A stretch of 64,000 nucleotides of DNA from Stercorarius parasiticus (GCA_013396915.1 VWZL01002517.1:198812-262811), one strand, 5' to 3'. Positions 37,891 to 50,186 are shown, counted from the stretch's first letter. Translations and numbers: made by a program. The notes: generated from the sequence alone by a model not told the origin.

Positions 37891-39260
37891 ACTAGAAACC
37901 CTTTCTATACTACTGCCTTTTTCTAATTTAATTCCTTCATGTGTTTTTTTCTAATACTTGGTATTGATCCTTGTGGTATCAAAGGGCGTGTGTGAGTGCG
38001 TGCGGCGTGGAGAGCCCTTCCCGGGGGTGTACTCGGGGTAGGTGTGTGCTGTGTCACTGGGGTGCCTCACACACACCCAGGACAAGAAAGTAAATCCCGG
38101 TTGTCATTTTCCCCATGAATTAAGGGACCTTCCCTGCTCCACTGAGTAAAGAAACGTGGGGATTTAATGCAGAAGGAGTTTAATTGCCTTGAAAACCTGG
38201 ACCTGCAAACACATCCCATGCCTCCGTTCTTTGTTTTGTTTTGTTTCAAGCGAAGTTGTAGAAAGAAACTTTGGCGAATGCCGTTACAGCCTCTGTGATG
38301 CTGTTTTAGCGGGGAGTTATCAGAAAGGCTGATGAGGTTTTACCTCTTGATTAAAATGTAGGAAAAAATTACAGTCTAGTCTAGGCTCCTGTCCTTGGGC
38401 TGCTGCTGGTTTGGGACAACACATGCTGCACAGTGTTTAGTAACACAGCGTAATTTTACAAAGCTATAAACCACTTTGTACGATCACCCCGGTGTTTGAA
38501 ATGTCCCGGAGGTGCCCGTTTCCCTGCTATCAAGGAGCCAAGACACGCCCCAGGTCCGTGTCACTGTCTGTGCCCATGGGCCAGGCTGCCCGGAGCTGCC
38601 GCCCCTCGCCCGGCAGCAGGAGTGGAGGCCAGGACCCCCTTCTCCTGCCCTGACCTGGACTCGGGGCGGGCAGGCTCCCTGGGAATCCTGGCCCACTCTC
38701 CTGCTCCCTCGGGAAGGGGCGAACAGGGCAGACCAGAGTAAGAAAGAAGGAGCAAATATTAATTAATGGTCGTACGGCACAAGGCTGTTACTAAGTGAGC
38801 AAAGTAAGTGCTTGAGGGAGGTGAAATAAACTTTCTTTTTCACATCCAAAGGGGGTTTTGGAGGGCTGTCTCCGTGTGCCATGCTGTGGTGGAGCACTAG
38901 CAGGGGACAACGTAGGGAGTATTACAGTGGGAAGTTTTTGTCCGTGTGGGTACTCAGCCGTGTTACACCACGGGATGTGACAGCCTCGGCGTGTCTGCCT
39001 TGACCACCTGCATCCTGAGCCCTCCGTGCTCCTCTGAATTGTGCTGATAGGAAGCTTTGACAGCTATTGATGGCACTTAGGATAACGCTGCAGGGAAAAA
39101 ATTGTGAGAAAAGACTCAAGACCACTATCTAAATTTCTGGATGTGAAGTTAGGATGGGAGGAACCACTGAAAAAAAAAAAAAAGAGGCAGTCAGTGGTAA
39201 CTTGCTTAGGATATTTTTAAATATTTTGTGATTAATTTCATGTTTTTGCTTTACATTACA
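37891..39260. other. Unique sequence with a GC-rich patch
   Basis: No gene recognised. A GT/CG-rich patch lies at about 37984-38060 and a GC-rich island at about 38500-38720 with overlapping short frames on both strands. A poly(A) run lies at about 39170-39183. Confidence 0.4.
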
Positions 39261-39296
39261 TTTTTACTATAAATGATCACATTTTCATAGTAAAAA
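39261..39296. repeat. 10-bp inverted repeat, 16-base loop
   Basis: TTTTTACTAT (39261-39270) and ATAGTAAAAA (39287-39296) are exact reverse complements. The region is very AT-rich, so a chance origin is more likely here than for the 28-kb palindromes. Confidence 0.75.
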
Positions 39297-39335
39297 ACTT
39301 GCTTTGAACAAAAAATTGGAACTCTTCATTTAGAC

Positions 39336-39372
39336 TATTGAAACTGGATTTTGAATTGGATATTGAAACTGG
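39336..39372 (+). repeat. Short direct repeat
   Basis: TATTGAAACTGG occurs at 39336-39347 and again at 39361-39372, offset by 25 bases. This is probably a small local duplication. Confidence 0.8.
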
Positions 39373-41329
39373 CAATTTGTCATAACCAACCTTTTTCCCT
39401 ACACAAAAAATCAGTGTTGATGAATCAGCATATTTTTAAAATAAACTTTTCTCTAAAAATTCTTGGCAAGCAACGTAAGCATACAGAGCAGAACACGCAA
39501 GCAGAGATAGTAATTTGTTTCTGGAATGGGTCATTCTATATGGGTACCGTGGGAGTTGGGATTTTCTTCAGTTTTGCCATGAGTGAAAATTATTTTGCAA
39601 ATCTTTTCTGTAGATATTTGTTTTGGCTGCCTTTGCTTGCTGCATCATATTGTGTGTTTTGCCAAGTCAACAAAATAACTCAAACGAGGCATTTTGGAGT
39701 AAGAAAGAGCTTTGTTTGCAAGTTCAGATGTCGGGTGGTGTGAACCTTGCCTGTTATTTGCATAAAAGGTGCGGTGTCTGTGGTACCTGCTGCTGTGAAG
39801 TTACACGACATTTCTGCGGAAAGCAGGCTGTCGAGAACAGCAGGAGAAGGGTGAGGTGGTGGTTCCCCCATGGTGTGAGCAGCTGGGGGATCCTGGCTCT
39901 CCCCGGGGCCGCAGGAGAGCCCGGTGGAGAAGGCTGGGCTCCGTCCCTGGGGCGGGAAGGGACGGGCGGTGCGGTGCTGGTGGGCTTGCTGGGCGCCTTG
40001 GGCAGCGGAGGGGCGGTGGGTGCTGTCTTTCGGACACAGCAGTCCTGCCGGCCATTACTCACTTCTGGACACCGTCGGGCAGTTTGCAGGTGTCCGGCGG
40101 CGGCTGTCTGCAGCACCAGATGTCACATGGATATGCCCAGAGCATGTTTGCCGTGATGAGTTCGCAGCAGGGGGACTCGGTATCCTGGGGACAGTGCATC
40201 ATCCTAGAAGCTGCTTTGCTCACTGGGCTGTGGTGTGTGTCTCCACCCAGCCTTTGCAATGGGGTTCAGTCTGTTTTTTTCTCCTTTAGCTACTGGGACC
40301 ACTATTAAACAGTTGCACAATTATGTTTTTCTGATTATTGGCAGAAGTTGGCTTTCACTTATCAAGTAGTGCCCTATCACTTCAGCTAGAGCTCTCTCAC
40401 AAATGGTGTGTGATCAGCTAACGCATTTAAATTACATTTCTATGCTATCAGACATGTACTCCAGGGAAGTTCCACTAAAACCATTGGAGCTCTTATCGAG
40501 GTATGGAGAACCCAATAGAATATCCAATGCTGACAACACTGAAGTGCTTTTGTGAGATGCCACAACACTTCAAAAATCTTTTCCTGCTTTAAATTCATAG
40601 GAATATGGCACTGTCTTGTACAGTAACCGTTAGTAAATACTTCTTTCACCACAGTGACGCGTGTGTGACCAAGGCAGCACCGAGCCAGTAAGGTTTGCGG
40701 TTGAGGGTCTGGGAAGGAAAGCAGAGGCAAAGATGTGTTCAGAAAGTCAGGTATCACTAGCGGGAATGACTTCACTTCTCAACAGGCAGAGGCTTTGTAG
40801 CGCACACTGTAGATCTACAAAGTTCCTACTCAAACGAGATGGTAGCAAGAAGAGTGCTTTTACAAAGTCCCTCCTATTGGTAAATGTTCTTTGCATACTC
40901 ATGCATCTTCAAGAAAATCCGGCATTTTATTTAGAAATTCACGACCCATTTGTCCTTTCTTTTTGCGCCTTCATCAAGGAAGGATGTCCTGGTATTTACA
41001 GTGGGCCTTCAGTGTAAATTCTGGCTCTGTCGGGACACGCTTGGGAAGGCTGTGGCAGCCTAATGTTTGTGCTTTAATATAAAATTAGATACACCTGGGC
41101 TATCTCAAAAGCACTAGCATTGTCCATGGAACTTTAAATCACTGTACAACTGTGAAAACCAAATCAGGTTGTGGGTAATACCCTACCAGGGCTGCTGACA
41201 ACACTCTGAGTCAAATTCAACCCAAATATGTTGAAGTTTGAATTTATTGTCTCAAGTTATGAGTATAGCTTTAACTCAAGACAAAGACAAGCGCCGAAAC
41301 CAGGTTAATGTGGCTTTAAAGCTTGTGGT
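39373..41329. other. Unique sequence with a GC-rich island
   Basis: No gene recognised. A GC-rich, CpG-containing island at about 39850-40110 yields overlapping frames of 120-177 codons on both strands with no domain. An inverse octamer (ATTTGCAT) lies at 39756-39763, just left of the island. A 118-codon frame at 40661-41017 has no relatives I know. Confidence 0.4.
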
Positions 41330-42830
41330 GGTTTTTTTTTCTGTTTAAGTTTAGTTGAATAAAATAATGAAAATACTCAGTAGGAATGATTAGCTTTAAA
41401 GTGCTTTATTCCAGTACTGTGGTTTGGATAATTTGTGGCAGCCTGGAACTCAGAAAGTGGTCAAATAGTTTATTGCAGGTATTAGGAGTAAAAATCAACT
41501 TTAGAAACCAGCCCCTTGAGAAATTCTTGTGATTTCGTCTGGTGGAAACTAATCGGACTCATTTGAAAAGCTTTGTCACAATCGTGGATGTATTTTATAG
41601 GTGGTCAAGTTTTAGAGATAATTCATCATATTTCACAAGAAATCTAACTCATCTGCATGTGTAAAAATCTACTTTTTATAATCATTAAGAACAACTGTAG
41701 TTATTTTTCTTGAAGATTCTTCTCTTCCAGTCTCTGTTTTCTAGCTGCCTTAAAGAAACAAAAGCAATTGGTTAGTTGTTTCAAAGACTTGTAAAGTCCT
41801 GAAGTCCTCTGAAATCTAAACATGCAAGAAGAAGGAATCAAGAGTTGAGCTTCCCACAACAGTCTCCCAACAGCTTCCTCAGCTGGAAACAGACGCGCTC
41901 AGAAGGTTTGTACCGCTGCAAGTTGTGAGCTGCTATATGTGTTGCAAAACAGAATTGTAGTCTTGAGGTTCATTCTTTTCTTAACTACAGCTGATTTTCA
42001 TGTTACGGAGCAGATCCTTCTCAAACAGATGGTCATAGACTTATTTTATCAGCAGGAGATAAAGCCATGGAAATTTCAGAAAATCCGAATGTAAGTGGAA
42101 TTGAATCTACTTTTTTATTACTTCGAATTTAGCGTATTTCCTACAGGTTTTACAGGACCGAGCTATATTTAGCCACCAACATGAGAGACGTTCTTCTTGG
42201 GGAATGAAATACGTGTTAACAAATTACAATAAAATGCTCCATCAGAGCCTCTGCAAGGATCTGAAGGGCTACTTGATAATTTTTGATGCCCAAGACTTCT
42301 ATTTCCTCTTAATAGGCAGATTTTTTCTTTGCAATACACACAAGATCTTGAAATTAACAGAAATTCAACCAAGTAAAACCAAAGACAGAAGTGAAAAATG
42401 AAGGGCTAGATCTTCAGATGCTGTTAATTAGCTCATTTCATTAACTTTGGTGTAGCTTTTGAGCTGAGGGAGGTGGACTCTGGTGTATCTATAGCCCAGA
42501 GTGCCTACATCTACCCGTGAATTAGCTGGCAATCTTAACTGAAATGAAAGCCAAATTATTTATGCATTTGGCGTAATACCTCCACATCACTGCTCCAGAA
42601 GCATTTGAGATGTGAACTGGAACCCTGGAGAACTGTCTGCATTTGAGGTGGATTTAATTAGCAGTGTCTCCTTCCTTGGAATGGCAGGAGGTGAATCCTG
42701 CCCTTGCTGCTGAAAAGGTGACGGGGGTTTGTCATCATTGACCAAATGGCAGCAAAGTCTTTGTTGACTTCGTCAGACTTTTACTGGTGATGCAAAAGCT
42801 TCTTTTACGAGACTGCTTATGGATCTTGGT
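41330..42830. promoter_or_regulatory. Candidate conserved noncoding blocks
   Basis: Two CpG-poor blocks (about 41330-41660 and 42420-42830) are rich in homeodomain-type cores, including GTTAATTAGC at 42422, TGAATTAGC at about 42518 and GATTTAATTAGCAG near 42652. The repeated TTAATTAGC-type cores spaced over 240 bases are the main sign. No coding frame or repeat is recognised. Function is inferred from motifs alone. Confidence 0.3.
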
Positions 42831-45101
42831 TTCTCCAGTGTGGTGTTCCTGAAAAAGTGCTTAAAAAGATGCTTAAACCTCATTGAGGACAGAGTTTAAT
42901 CCTTGCTGTTCACAAGTGATTACTTCTTGCTACAGGACAATTGGCTAAAATACCCTAATCGTTTCCTGAAGTCAGTATGAATTTGTCTTGAACTGGTGAA
43001 CTGCAAAGCCGTAGTATGTAGCAAGAGGGATGGAACAATAGTTATTCCAATATTCCTGAGGAGCCCTGAGTAACAAATGAACATGTTTAGGGCTCTGCTT
43101 TGTTAATATGGGAGCAATAATAGAAGTTAATTGTGAAATTTAAGATCAGAACTTGCTGCCCTTGCTCTGGCTGTGGTAATCAAATGATTATATTTCCCCG
43201 GTATCATCATACTGATCTTCCAAAATGTGAAAGCAGTACATGATGCAGCTCAGTGACTCACCCCAAAGAAAACAATGCTTAATTATCTTTAATAAAAGCT
43301 GCATTTTTCAGGAAATTTAAGCCCCAGAGCAGCCATGTTGAGGCAATCTGGTATTTATCAGTGAACAAGGCCCCTTGTGGGGCATGTAAGTGTTTGCCAC
43401 GATGTGTGGGGAAGAGCTGATGGATCCCTGACTGTCCGCATCTGTGGGTGGGTCTCTGGAGGGTGCTCAGCCCTGGCCACCCCCGATGCTGCTGCCTCCC
43501 TGATTTAATCCCCCTCTTTGCCCGTGTTTTACTGTGCATTTCAGGGAGAGCACAGACAGCAACGAGCTGTTAGAAAACCCTACCCACTATAGAAAGCTGC
43601 AGCCACTTGAGGACCCACCAAAATTTAGGCTAATTATTTGCTAATTAATTAGATGGCAGAGGTACCTTTGAGGAAAAAATGCATACCCAGGACCCCCGCT
43701 GGTAGCAGGGCTGTAATGAGCTGAATCCTGCTCGCTGTGGCTGTGATGTGCGAGCACCTCCGTGAACGGCTGGTGTGTCACCAGCTCCGCGTCACTGTAG
43801 CCTTGTTCTGAGGCTGCCCAGATATCTAAGAAGCCCTCTGCCCCTTGCTCAGTCACACATATGAATTGTCTGGTAGCAGCAATACTTGACCTCTTCTTGC
43901 TACAGACAAAGCTGATGTCTCCTGCTCACCAGACGCAGCTGGTTCCTCTTGCTCCTGGGACTTCCCTTGACCTCTCCCTGCATGGTACCGTCCCCTTGCT
44001 CAGTAATGAGCTCACCGAGTGAAAAATACAGTAAAAGCATGGTTTTTCCTATTAACAGAGAAAGAGCTCTGATGGGTCTCACAGGTTAGATTCACTGGAA
44101 ATGATATGGCCCCAATCTTCAAACAGCATGTAGTCCTTGTCCCTGAGTGCCCTGCACTCTCCTTGAGGCTTCCTGGGCCGGTGCGGTCTGTGGTAAAAGC
44201 GCAATAGAAGTATTGAGACATTGAAGTTATCCCATGTTGCTGCTCACAGAGGATGGCAGGGTGGGTTGCAGCCACCCCTCTGCACTTGGTGGCCCTGCAG
44301 GATGGCGAGGTGTTACACTGGAGCTCCTGGGGTGCTAGTGGAGAGCTGCAGCGTGCTCCCTTCCCTTCGAGGGGTCAACCACTGCTTATGTCTCCGTGCG
44401 AGGCAGGGAAGAGCAAAACCACAAAGTTGTTTCCCAAACCCCTCCAATCACTCTCCTTGCTCTGGCACTGATTCTTAAGGCAGTGCATACGCTTCCCTTT
44501 GCTTCAGTGGGACTTCGGTATGTGTTTAAGGTTAAGCACATGCTTAAGTCCTTTCCTGGGTTAGGAACCACTGAAAACAGATAAAGTGTCTTGTACAAGG
44601 GTGTGCAAGCCAAAGGGATGGTTGCCATGGCAACAGCTGAAGAATTCCCCCAGTGCAAAAAGCTGGAGTACAACGAGGAGAGGAGTGCTTCTTCCCACCT
44701 TGCTTGTCTGGCTGACGGCTTCAGGCACGCTCAGCCAGCCTCTGGATCCTCCAGACCACTCAAACGTGGGCAGCTTTCACACCTTGCTCAGTGCTGGATG
44801 AATGGTTAGAGACATCAGAGCGTATGTCTTTTTTTGGTCACTTTTGCTCATCACTGTATTATATTAATGTAATCTCCAAGTGGACCAAATTTAGCTTTCA
44901 CTCAGTAATTTTTCGTGTAATTGTTCCTGTCTATTAGGTTAATTGTATGCATTTTATCATGGCTTTGTCTCTAACCAGAGAAGTACCCAGTGCAGTCCAA
45001 CAGGTTCTCAAGAAGACCACTATGTGTCCTTCTAAACTGACAAGTTTGCATGCTTTTTAAACATAGTTGTTGTGGGTACTTTTGTCTTTGCCCAACAACG
45101 T
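42831..45101. other. Unique sequence, includes a TAAT palindrome
   Basis: No gene recognised. TAATCAAATGATTA at 43177-43190 is an inverted pair of TAATCA half-sites and could bind a homeodomain dimer. The sequence from 43330 on is unremarkable. Short open frames have no recognisable family. Confidence 0.4.
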
Positions 45102-45279
45102 GTAGAATCATAGAATATCCTGAGCTGGAAGGGACGCGTGAGGACCATCAAGTCCAACTCCTGACTCCACACAGGGCAACCTAAAAGATAAACCATGTAT
45201 CTAAGAGCATTGTCGAAAGACTTCTTAAACACTGACAGGCTTGGGGCCATGACCACTTCCCTGGGGAGCTTGTTCCAGT
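45102..45279 (-). mobile_element. CR1 LINE 3' end, reverse orientation
   Basis: On the plus strand it begins with TAGAATCATAGAATATCC, then GAGCTGGAAGGGAC and CATCAAGTCCAACTCCTGA, and ends with CCCTGGGGAGCTTGTTCCAG. This is the reverse complement of the classic bird CR1 3' end. The match is good along its whole length and the octamer repeat is still visible, so the copy is relatively well preserved. It is 5'-truncated. Confidence 0.92.
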
Positions 45280-45340
45280 AGCAACAATATTTTACTTAGG
45301 GTGCTGATTCTGATGGAAGCTTGTAATCCAGAAAATCACT

Positions 45341-45372
45341 TCAGCAAAGCGTTACCTCAGCAAAGCTTTACT
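45341..45372 (+). repeat. Two tandem copies of a 16-base unit
   Basis: The unit TCAGCAAAGCGTTACC at 45341-45356 is followed directly by a copy with two differences at 45357-45372. A small tandem duplication. Confidence 0.8.
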
Positions 45373-47762
45373 TAAGTCTTAGATTTCTTTATTTAACTCT
45401 TGTCCCTCTGTAATATGCTTTACACACACAAAAGGAATCTTAAGTTTTGTTTGCAGAGAACTTTTAAAGAGAGTGAATGAAGAACCAAGTTTGCTTTAAA
45501 GACTGCTCCCCTGGGACAGCATTATTGACCCAGACTTGTTCCTCTCCTGGCGGTACGTCGCAGTCTCCAGATGATAGCCTGGAGTGACAGTGTGAGCCGT
45601 CGTCTTCTGAGACGCACTTAGGAATTCTCCAGGATCCCGCTGGTCTCAAACGGGGAAGGTGGAAGAGATGTGCTGAGTCCTGTGATCATCTCTGCTGGGT
45701 TCAGGTGTGAATATCTGCTTTTTCACGTGGATTTTGTAAATGCTGTGTGCGCACTACTATGAATAACAACACAACCTAAACTCATTTTCGTTCCCACTGT
45801 TGATTCCATTTTTTTCTTTGTAGTATCCTTTAGCAAAGATAAGCTTTTACTTTTGTGTTGAGAAACAAACACTCAGATAAAATCTCTCACAGCATTAGTA
45901 ACTAATAATTTTTTTTTTATTATCGTAAGTAGCAAGTACGCAATGATCTGTGTTGGTATTAGGCAACTATTCTGTAGGTAAGGGTGCAGCACTCGCGTAT
46001 ATAGCCTAGTTCCTGTGGTTTAGAACCAGTAGAAGTAATGAGTGGTGACTGAGGCCGACTCTTTCGTTCAGCTGTTAACATTAGCTTTTAACACTGAAAA
46101 GCAAATAGGGGCCTGGCAGTCAAAAATGCTGAATAAATTGAATTTTACAGGAGATGCCATGATGAACAATGCTATTGTGACCTTGCTGTTTATTGGGCTG
46201 GGTTTGCAATACCACAGTGTTTTGAAAAAATCATTTCCATATGAGTATTGGTGTGAGATTTTACTTTCTGAACATATCTTCCTCAGTTTGTCATGGTTTT
46301 CACTGCCATGGAGCTATGAGTAGGAACCTATCTGTTTTCAATTGGTTGCCGGAATGCTCACATACTTAGACTGCGCAGTTAGAATTGATTTATTTTGTGG
46401 ATATGAAGTTGCAGTTATGAAGTTTTATTGAATAGTCATCATTGGTAAAGAAAAAGCTCAGACACACTGCAGAGAGATGAAATACCTCTGAACCCATGGG
46501 CTTTGGTCTGAGTGATGAAGTCAAGCGCCGTCTTCTATCATCTGAGGAGAAGGGCCTGGGACGCTCCATTGTCAGCGTTCTAGGAGATCTCCCTTTCATA
46601 CTGAGTGTTGTGGGGTAGGTGGTAATGGATGTTTGATGGAATATTCTGAATAAGGTCAAAATCGCCCTTTGCTTTTCTTGCCGTAGCCCGTCCTTAGCAG
46701 GAGCTCTGTTTGTTAGCCGGGGTACCACCACGCTGCGGGTCAGTAATCTGAGCTGGCCGCTGATGGGTACAGCTAGAGGGTAGCTTTAAACATTTCCGTG
46801 CCTCTGCTTTTCTGGTGCTTCTTGCTGGGCTGTGCCTGCCTTTGGGCACAGGTTAGGTGTGGAGAATGGGCTTGTGTTTGGCGAACAAGCCAAAGACTCT
46901 GGACATCAAAGTTCAGTCTGCTGCTGTGGCATGACTTTACCCGTGCCCTCGGTAAATCATTTGGCTACTTGCTATGCCTCCGTTCGCATTCTGCGGAATG
47001 GTGCACGGCCTTACCTCTTAGGGGCTTTATAAGGAAAAATGTACCAAATATGGTGAGCTGTGCAGCTTCCATGGCAATGCAAAGTACTCCACAAGTCCTG
47101 GAACCACGGTCTGGCCTCCCCTGGGTCCCCTGGGCGTTTTGCTTCTGCTGATCATAGCAGGAGTTCACAGTCGCTCAGCGCAGAGGAAAGGTTCACATTA
47201 ACAACTGTGTATTTCTTGTGCTCACATTCGTCTGTCATCTTTGCTCAGTCTCCCAGCACGATTAAGTCATCCAGGAATGGGTTGAAAGAGCTGGGCTTGT
47301 AATTAAAACAGGAACGCATGCGTTTGCTTTTACCTGTTGCAGAACATGAAGCGTAGGGATGTAAGAAGTGAATTGGATGTGAACTTCCAGGAGGAATTGC
47401 GTAATCATTTTAGCGATGCTGCTTTCAGCTTGCTCTCTTGCTTTCAATGCAGCTATGGGGTTACCAGAGGATTGTTCTCCTCTCTGTGACCGTTGGGATC
47501 CTGCGATTTCGATGACATTTCCTTTCACTATCTATTTCTCTTCTATTAATTTGTAAGAGCGTGTAAGTTTTTAGTTTGTTTAAAGGAGTCCTAGTCATGT
47601 TTTTCCCTCAGATTCTTTCTCAAGGAATCAAAACTGAAAAGAACAGAGTCTTGACAGCATTTTGGCTCCAGTCTTTGGCAGGTATTGAGTAAAAATGTGG
47701 TGTGAAAAGTGTAAGCTCACACTATTTACATCTACAGTGAATAGCTGATAATGGATTGCAGT
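45373..47762. other. Unique sequence, no gene recognised
   Basis: Mixed sequence with a T-run at about 45910-45919 and no repeat I can name. A 117-codon plus-strand frame at 46798-47151 starts with a hydrophobic stretch but has no recognisable family and no supporting splice signals. Confidence 0.4.
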
Positions 47763-48204
47763 ATTAGGCCAAGAGCCGGGTCCTGCATTTGGGTCACACC
47801 AACCCCATGGACGCTCCAGGCTGGGGCAGAGTGTCTGGAGAGCTGCCCAGGGGGAAAAGGACCTGGGGGCGTTGGTCAACAGCGGCTGAATACGAGCCAG
47901 CAGTGTGCCCAGGTGGCCAAGGCAGCCAACAGCACCCTGGCCTGTACCAGCAATAGTGTGGCCAGCAGGACTGGGGCAGTGACCGTCCCCCTGTACTGGG
48001 CACTGGCGAGGCCCCACCTCGAGGGCTGTCTCCAGTTTTGGGCCCCTCACTCCAGGAAAGACACTGAGGGGCTGGAGCGTGTCCAGAGCAGGGCAACGGA
48101 GCTGGGGAGGGGTCTGGAGCACAAGCCTTGTGAGGGGCGGCTGAGGGAGCTGGGGGTGTTCAGCCTGGAGAAAAGGGGGCTGAGGGGAGACCTTCTCGCT
48201 CTCT
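47763..48204 (+). mobile_element. CR1 LINE ORF2 C-terminal segment (copy A)
   Basis: This is coding-strand CR1 ORF2, downstream of the reverse transcriptase core. The translation keeps the usual order of segments: [84 protein letters not shown]. The frame is open across the segment, but the N-terminal endonuclease and the reverse transcriptase core are missing, so it is a 5'-truncated remnant. It stops abruptly at the six-N gap, at a point where an intact element would continue for some 250-300 more bases before the tail. Confidence 0.9.
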
Positions 48205-48210
48205 NNNNNN
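48205..48210. other. Assembly gap of six N
   Basis: Six consecutive undetermined bases lie exactly at the junction of two CR1 copies. The true length of missing sequence is unknown; repeats of this kind often break or mis-join assemblies. Confidence 0.99.
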
Positions 48211-48609
48211 ATGAAGAAAGGCTGAGCGATTTGGGTCTCTTCATTCTGGAAAAAAGATCGCTGAGGGGGGATCTTATCAACGCTTATAAATACTTAAAGG
48301 GTGGGTGTCAGGAGGATGGGGCCAGGCTCTTTTCAGTGGTGCCCAGTGACAGGACAAGAGGTAATGGGCACAAACTTGAGCATAGGAAGTTCCACCTAAA
48401 CATGAGGAGGAACTTCTTTCCTGTGAGGGTGGCAGAGCCCTGGAACAGACTGCCCAGAGAGGTAGTGGAGTCTCCATCTCTGGAGATATTCAAGCCCTAC
48501 CTGGATGCGTTCCTGTGCAACTTGCTCTAGGTGACCCTGCGCTGGCAGGGGGGTTGGACTAGATGATCTCCAGAGGTCCCTTTGAACCCTATGATTCTAT
48601 GATTCTATG
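48211..48609 (+). mobile_element. CR1 LINE 3' end (copy B)
   Basis: This copy covers the last part of ORF2 and the full 3' tail. The translation runs [20 protein letters not shown], then [18 protein letters not shown], then [18 protein letters not shown], and ends in a stop at 48528-48530. A short 3' UTR with GGGGGGTTGGACTAGATGAT follows, and the copy ends with two ATTCTATG octamers. The intact reading frame up to the natural stop and the clean tail suggest a fairly young insertion. It begins at a CR1 position about 75 bases before the point where copy A breaks off. Confidence 0.92.
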
Positions 48610-48733
48610 TGGTGCTGAGGGATGTGGTTTAGTGGTGGGTTTCGCAGTGTTAGGTTAATGGTTGGCCTCGATAATCTTAAAGGTCTTTTCCAACCTAGAC
48701 AATTCTGTGATTTTGTGATTCTATCATTCTATG
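48610..48733 (+). mobile_element. CR1 LINE tail of a second subfamily (copy C)
   Basis: Directly after the octamers of copy B comes another CR1 3' end: GGTGCTGAGGGATGTGGTTT, AGTGGTGGGTTTCGCAGTG, TTAGGTTAATGGTTGGCCTC, then TCTTTTCCAACCTAGACAAT and four degraded octamers. This tail type normally follows ORF2 sequence like that of copy A and differs from the tail of copy B. It may thus be the far end of copy A, split by the insertion of copy B. Confidence 0.88.
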
Positions 48734-50150
48734 TGTATCAGTTGCCTTTTGCAGCTCAAACCCCATTGTTTGCAAATGTCTGACTGCTGGAGTTCTCTGG
48801 GTGAGTTTCTGTCCGCGGATGCACAGTTGGTACCTAGTTAGCTTCTCAGAAATGTCTGTGATGCCAGCTGGTGTTTTCCTGGGCGAGCAGTGGAAACCCC
48901 GGGGTCATTCCCTACGACACGTTTGCGTGTGCAGGCGTTCCGTGCCCGTGCTCGGTGCCCAGGTGGTGCCGTGCCCGCTACCAGCCTGCCCAGTGCGAGG
49001 CCGCCCTGTCTCCCTGGGATCTCCCAGGCACCAACATCAGCAACCCACCGCTCAGGCTGACCCACAGGTTGTCCTTAGATACGACTGTACCTTGGATACA
49101 CTTTGTAAGAGCTCAGCCGCCCTCAAAGGCCTCCGTGAGAGGTTTTGATACCTGGTGCTTGCAAAGCAGCCACCCGAAGCTCTGCTCTGAAGGCGTCTTC
49201 ACAGAGCACGGTGCCAGCGCAGGAGAACGGGGTAAGGCCAAGGTGTCTGGTACTGCGGTCATTATTCGCATGTGTTTTACCTGCTGCTTTGGGTGTATCG
49301 CAGTCACCCTTTGAGAGTACAGCTCATGTTAAAAGGGCAACTGTAGTTTGCGGTATGGAAAGATGGGCAAAATACAGCACCAAAAAATGGGGGATATGTT
49401 TAAAGTCACACAGAGAATCTACAGGAAAGCGAAATACAGAAATCAACTCTCCCAAGTCCTGGGCCTCAGCTGGAATCACAAACCTGTTTCACTCTCATTT
49501 ACTTGTATTGTCATCAGGAGCTGATTTATTAAAATCCCTAAAGATCACAGTGCTCCCTATAGTAAGAATGAGACAATGCAACAAACTATTGTCTGCTGTA
49601 CTTGCCATAATCTGATATAATTGTTTTTGTTAGCGTTTATGTTTATTTATATACCTAGGAAACTCTTTTTACAGTTTACTTTTGCTTGCTCCAATTGTAC
49701 ATTCTCAGTCAAATAACTAAACCTTGATATCCCACTGGAAACCACCATCTATCCTCAGTTTACTCAAAGAATGACCTCAGCGCGAGGAGTGTTTTGGTAT
49801 AGACCCCTCGCTCCGACTACGCCAGCGCTCCAGCCTGGATGTAGTGCTGTGTTCTGGGAACTGGGACAGGCCTCTCTGCCACGGCTGTGCATTGGTTGTT
49901 GTTGGCACACGGATCCGAGCTGCTGACGTAGTAGAAGAATTCAGAGCCATCCTTGTTAATGTCAGACAAAAGATCGGTGAGATTTGCAGAACAAAAGAAA
50001 TATTTGTGTTTGTGAAATGTCCTACTCTTGGTTTTGTCCTTAATCCTTTTTCTGGTTATGAAGGAAATTGTGGTTTTCCCTTCAGAAGGACCCAGTGCTC
50101 AGATAACGGAGAATCCTGCTCTGGGGGCTCCATCTTCATCTTTGACAGCC
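48734..50150. other. Unique sequence, no gene recognised
   Basis: A GC-rich patch at about 48880-49060 gives overlapping frames. The 156-codon frame at 49145-49615 has no recognised domain. Nothing else of note is seen. Confidence 0.4.
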
Positions 50151-50186
50151 TCTGATGTACGAACGTCCTCTGATGGACGAACGTCC
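50151..50186 (+). repeat. Two tandem copies of an 18-base unit
   Basis: TCTGATGTACGAACGTCC at 50151-50168 is followed by a copy with a single change (T to G) at 50169-50186, and a third partial unit (ATGAACGTGAG) follows. The 18-base period is a multiple of three, but the surrounding frame has no recognisable protein, so this is likely a plain tandem duplication. Confidence 0.85.

Noticed and set aside
47751..48530. A single 259-codon gene running across the six-N gap
   Set aside because: Both sides are CR1 ORF2 and overlap in CR1 coordinates, so this is two element copies joined at an assembly gap and not one protein.
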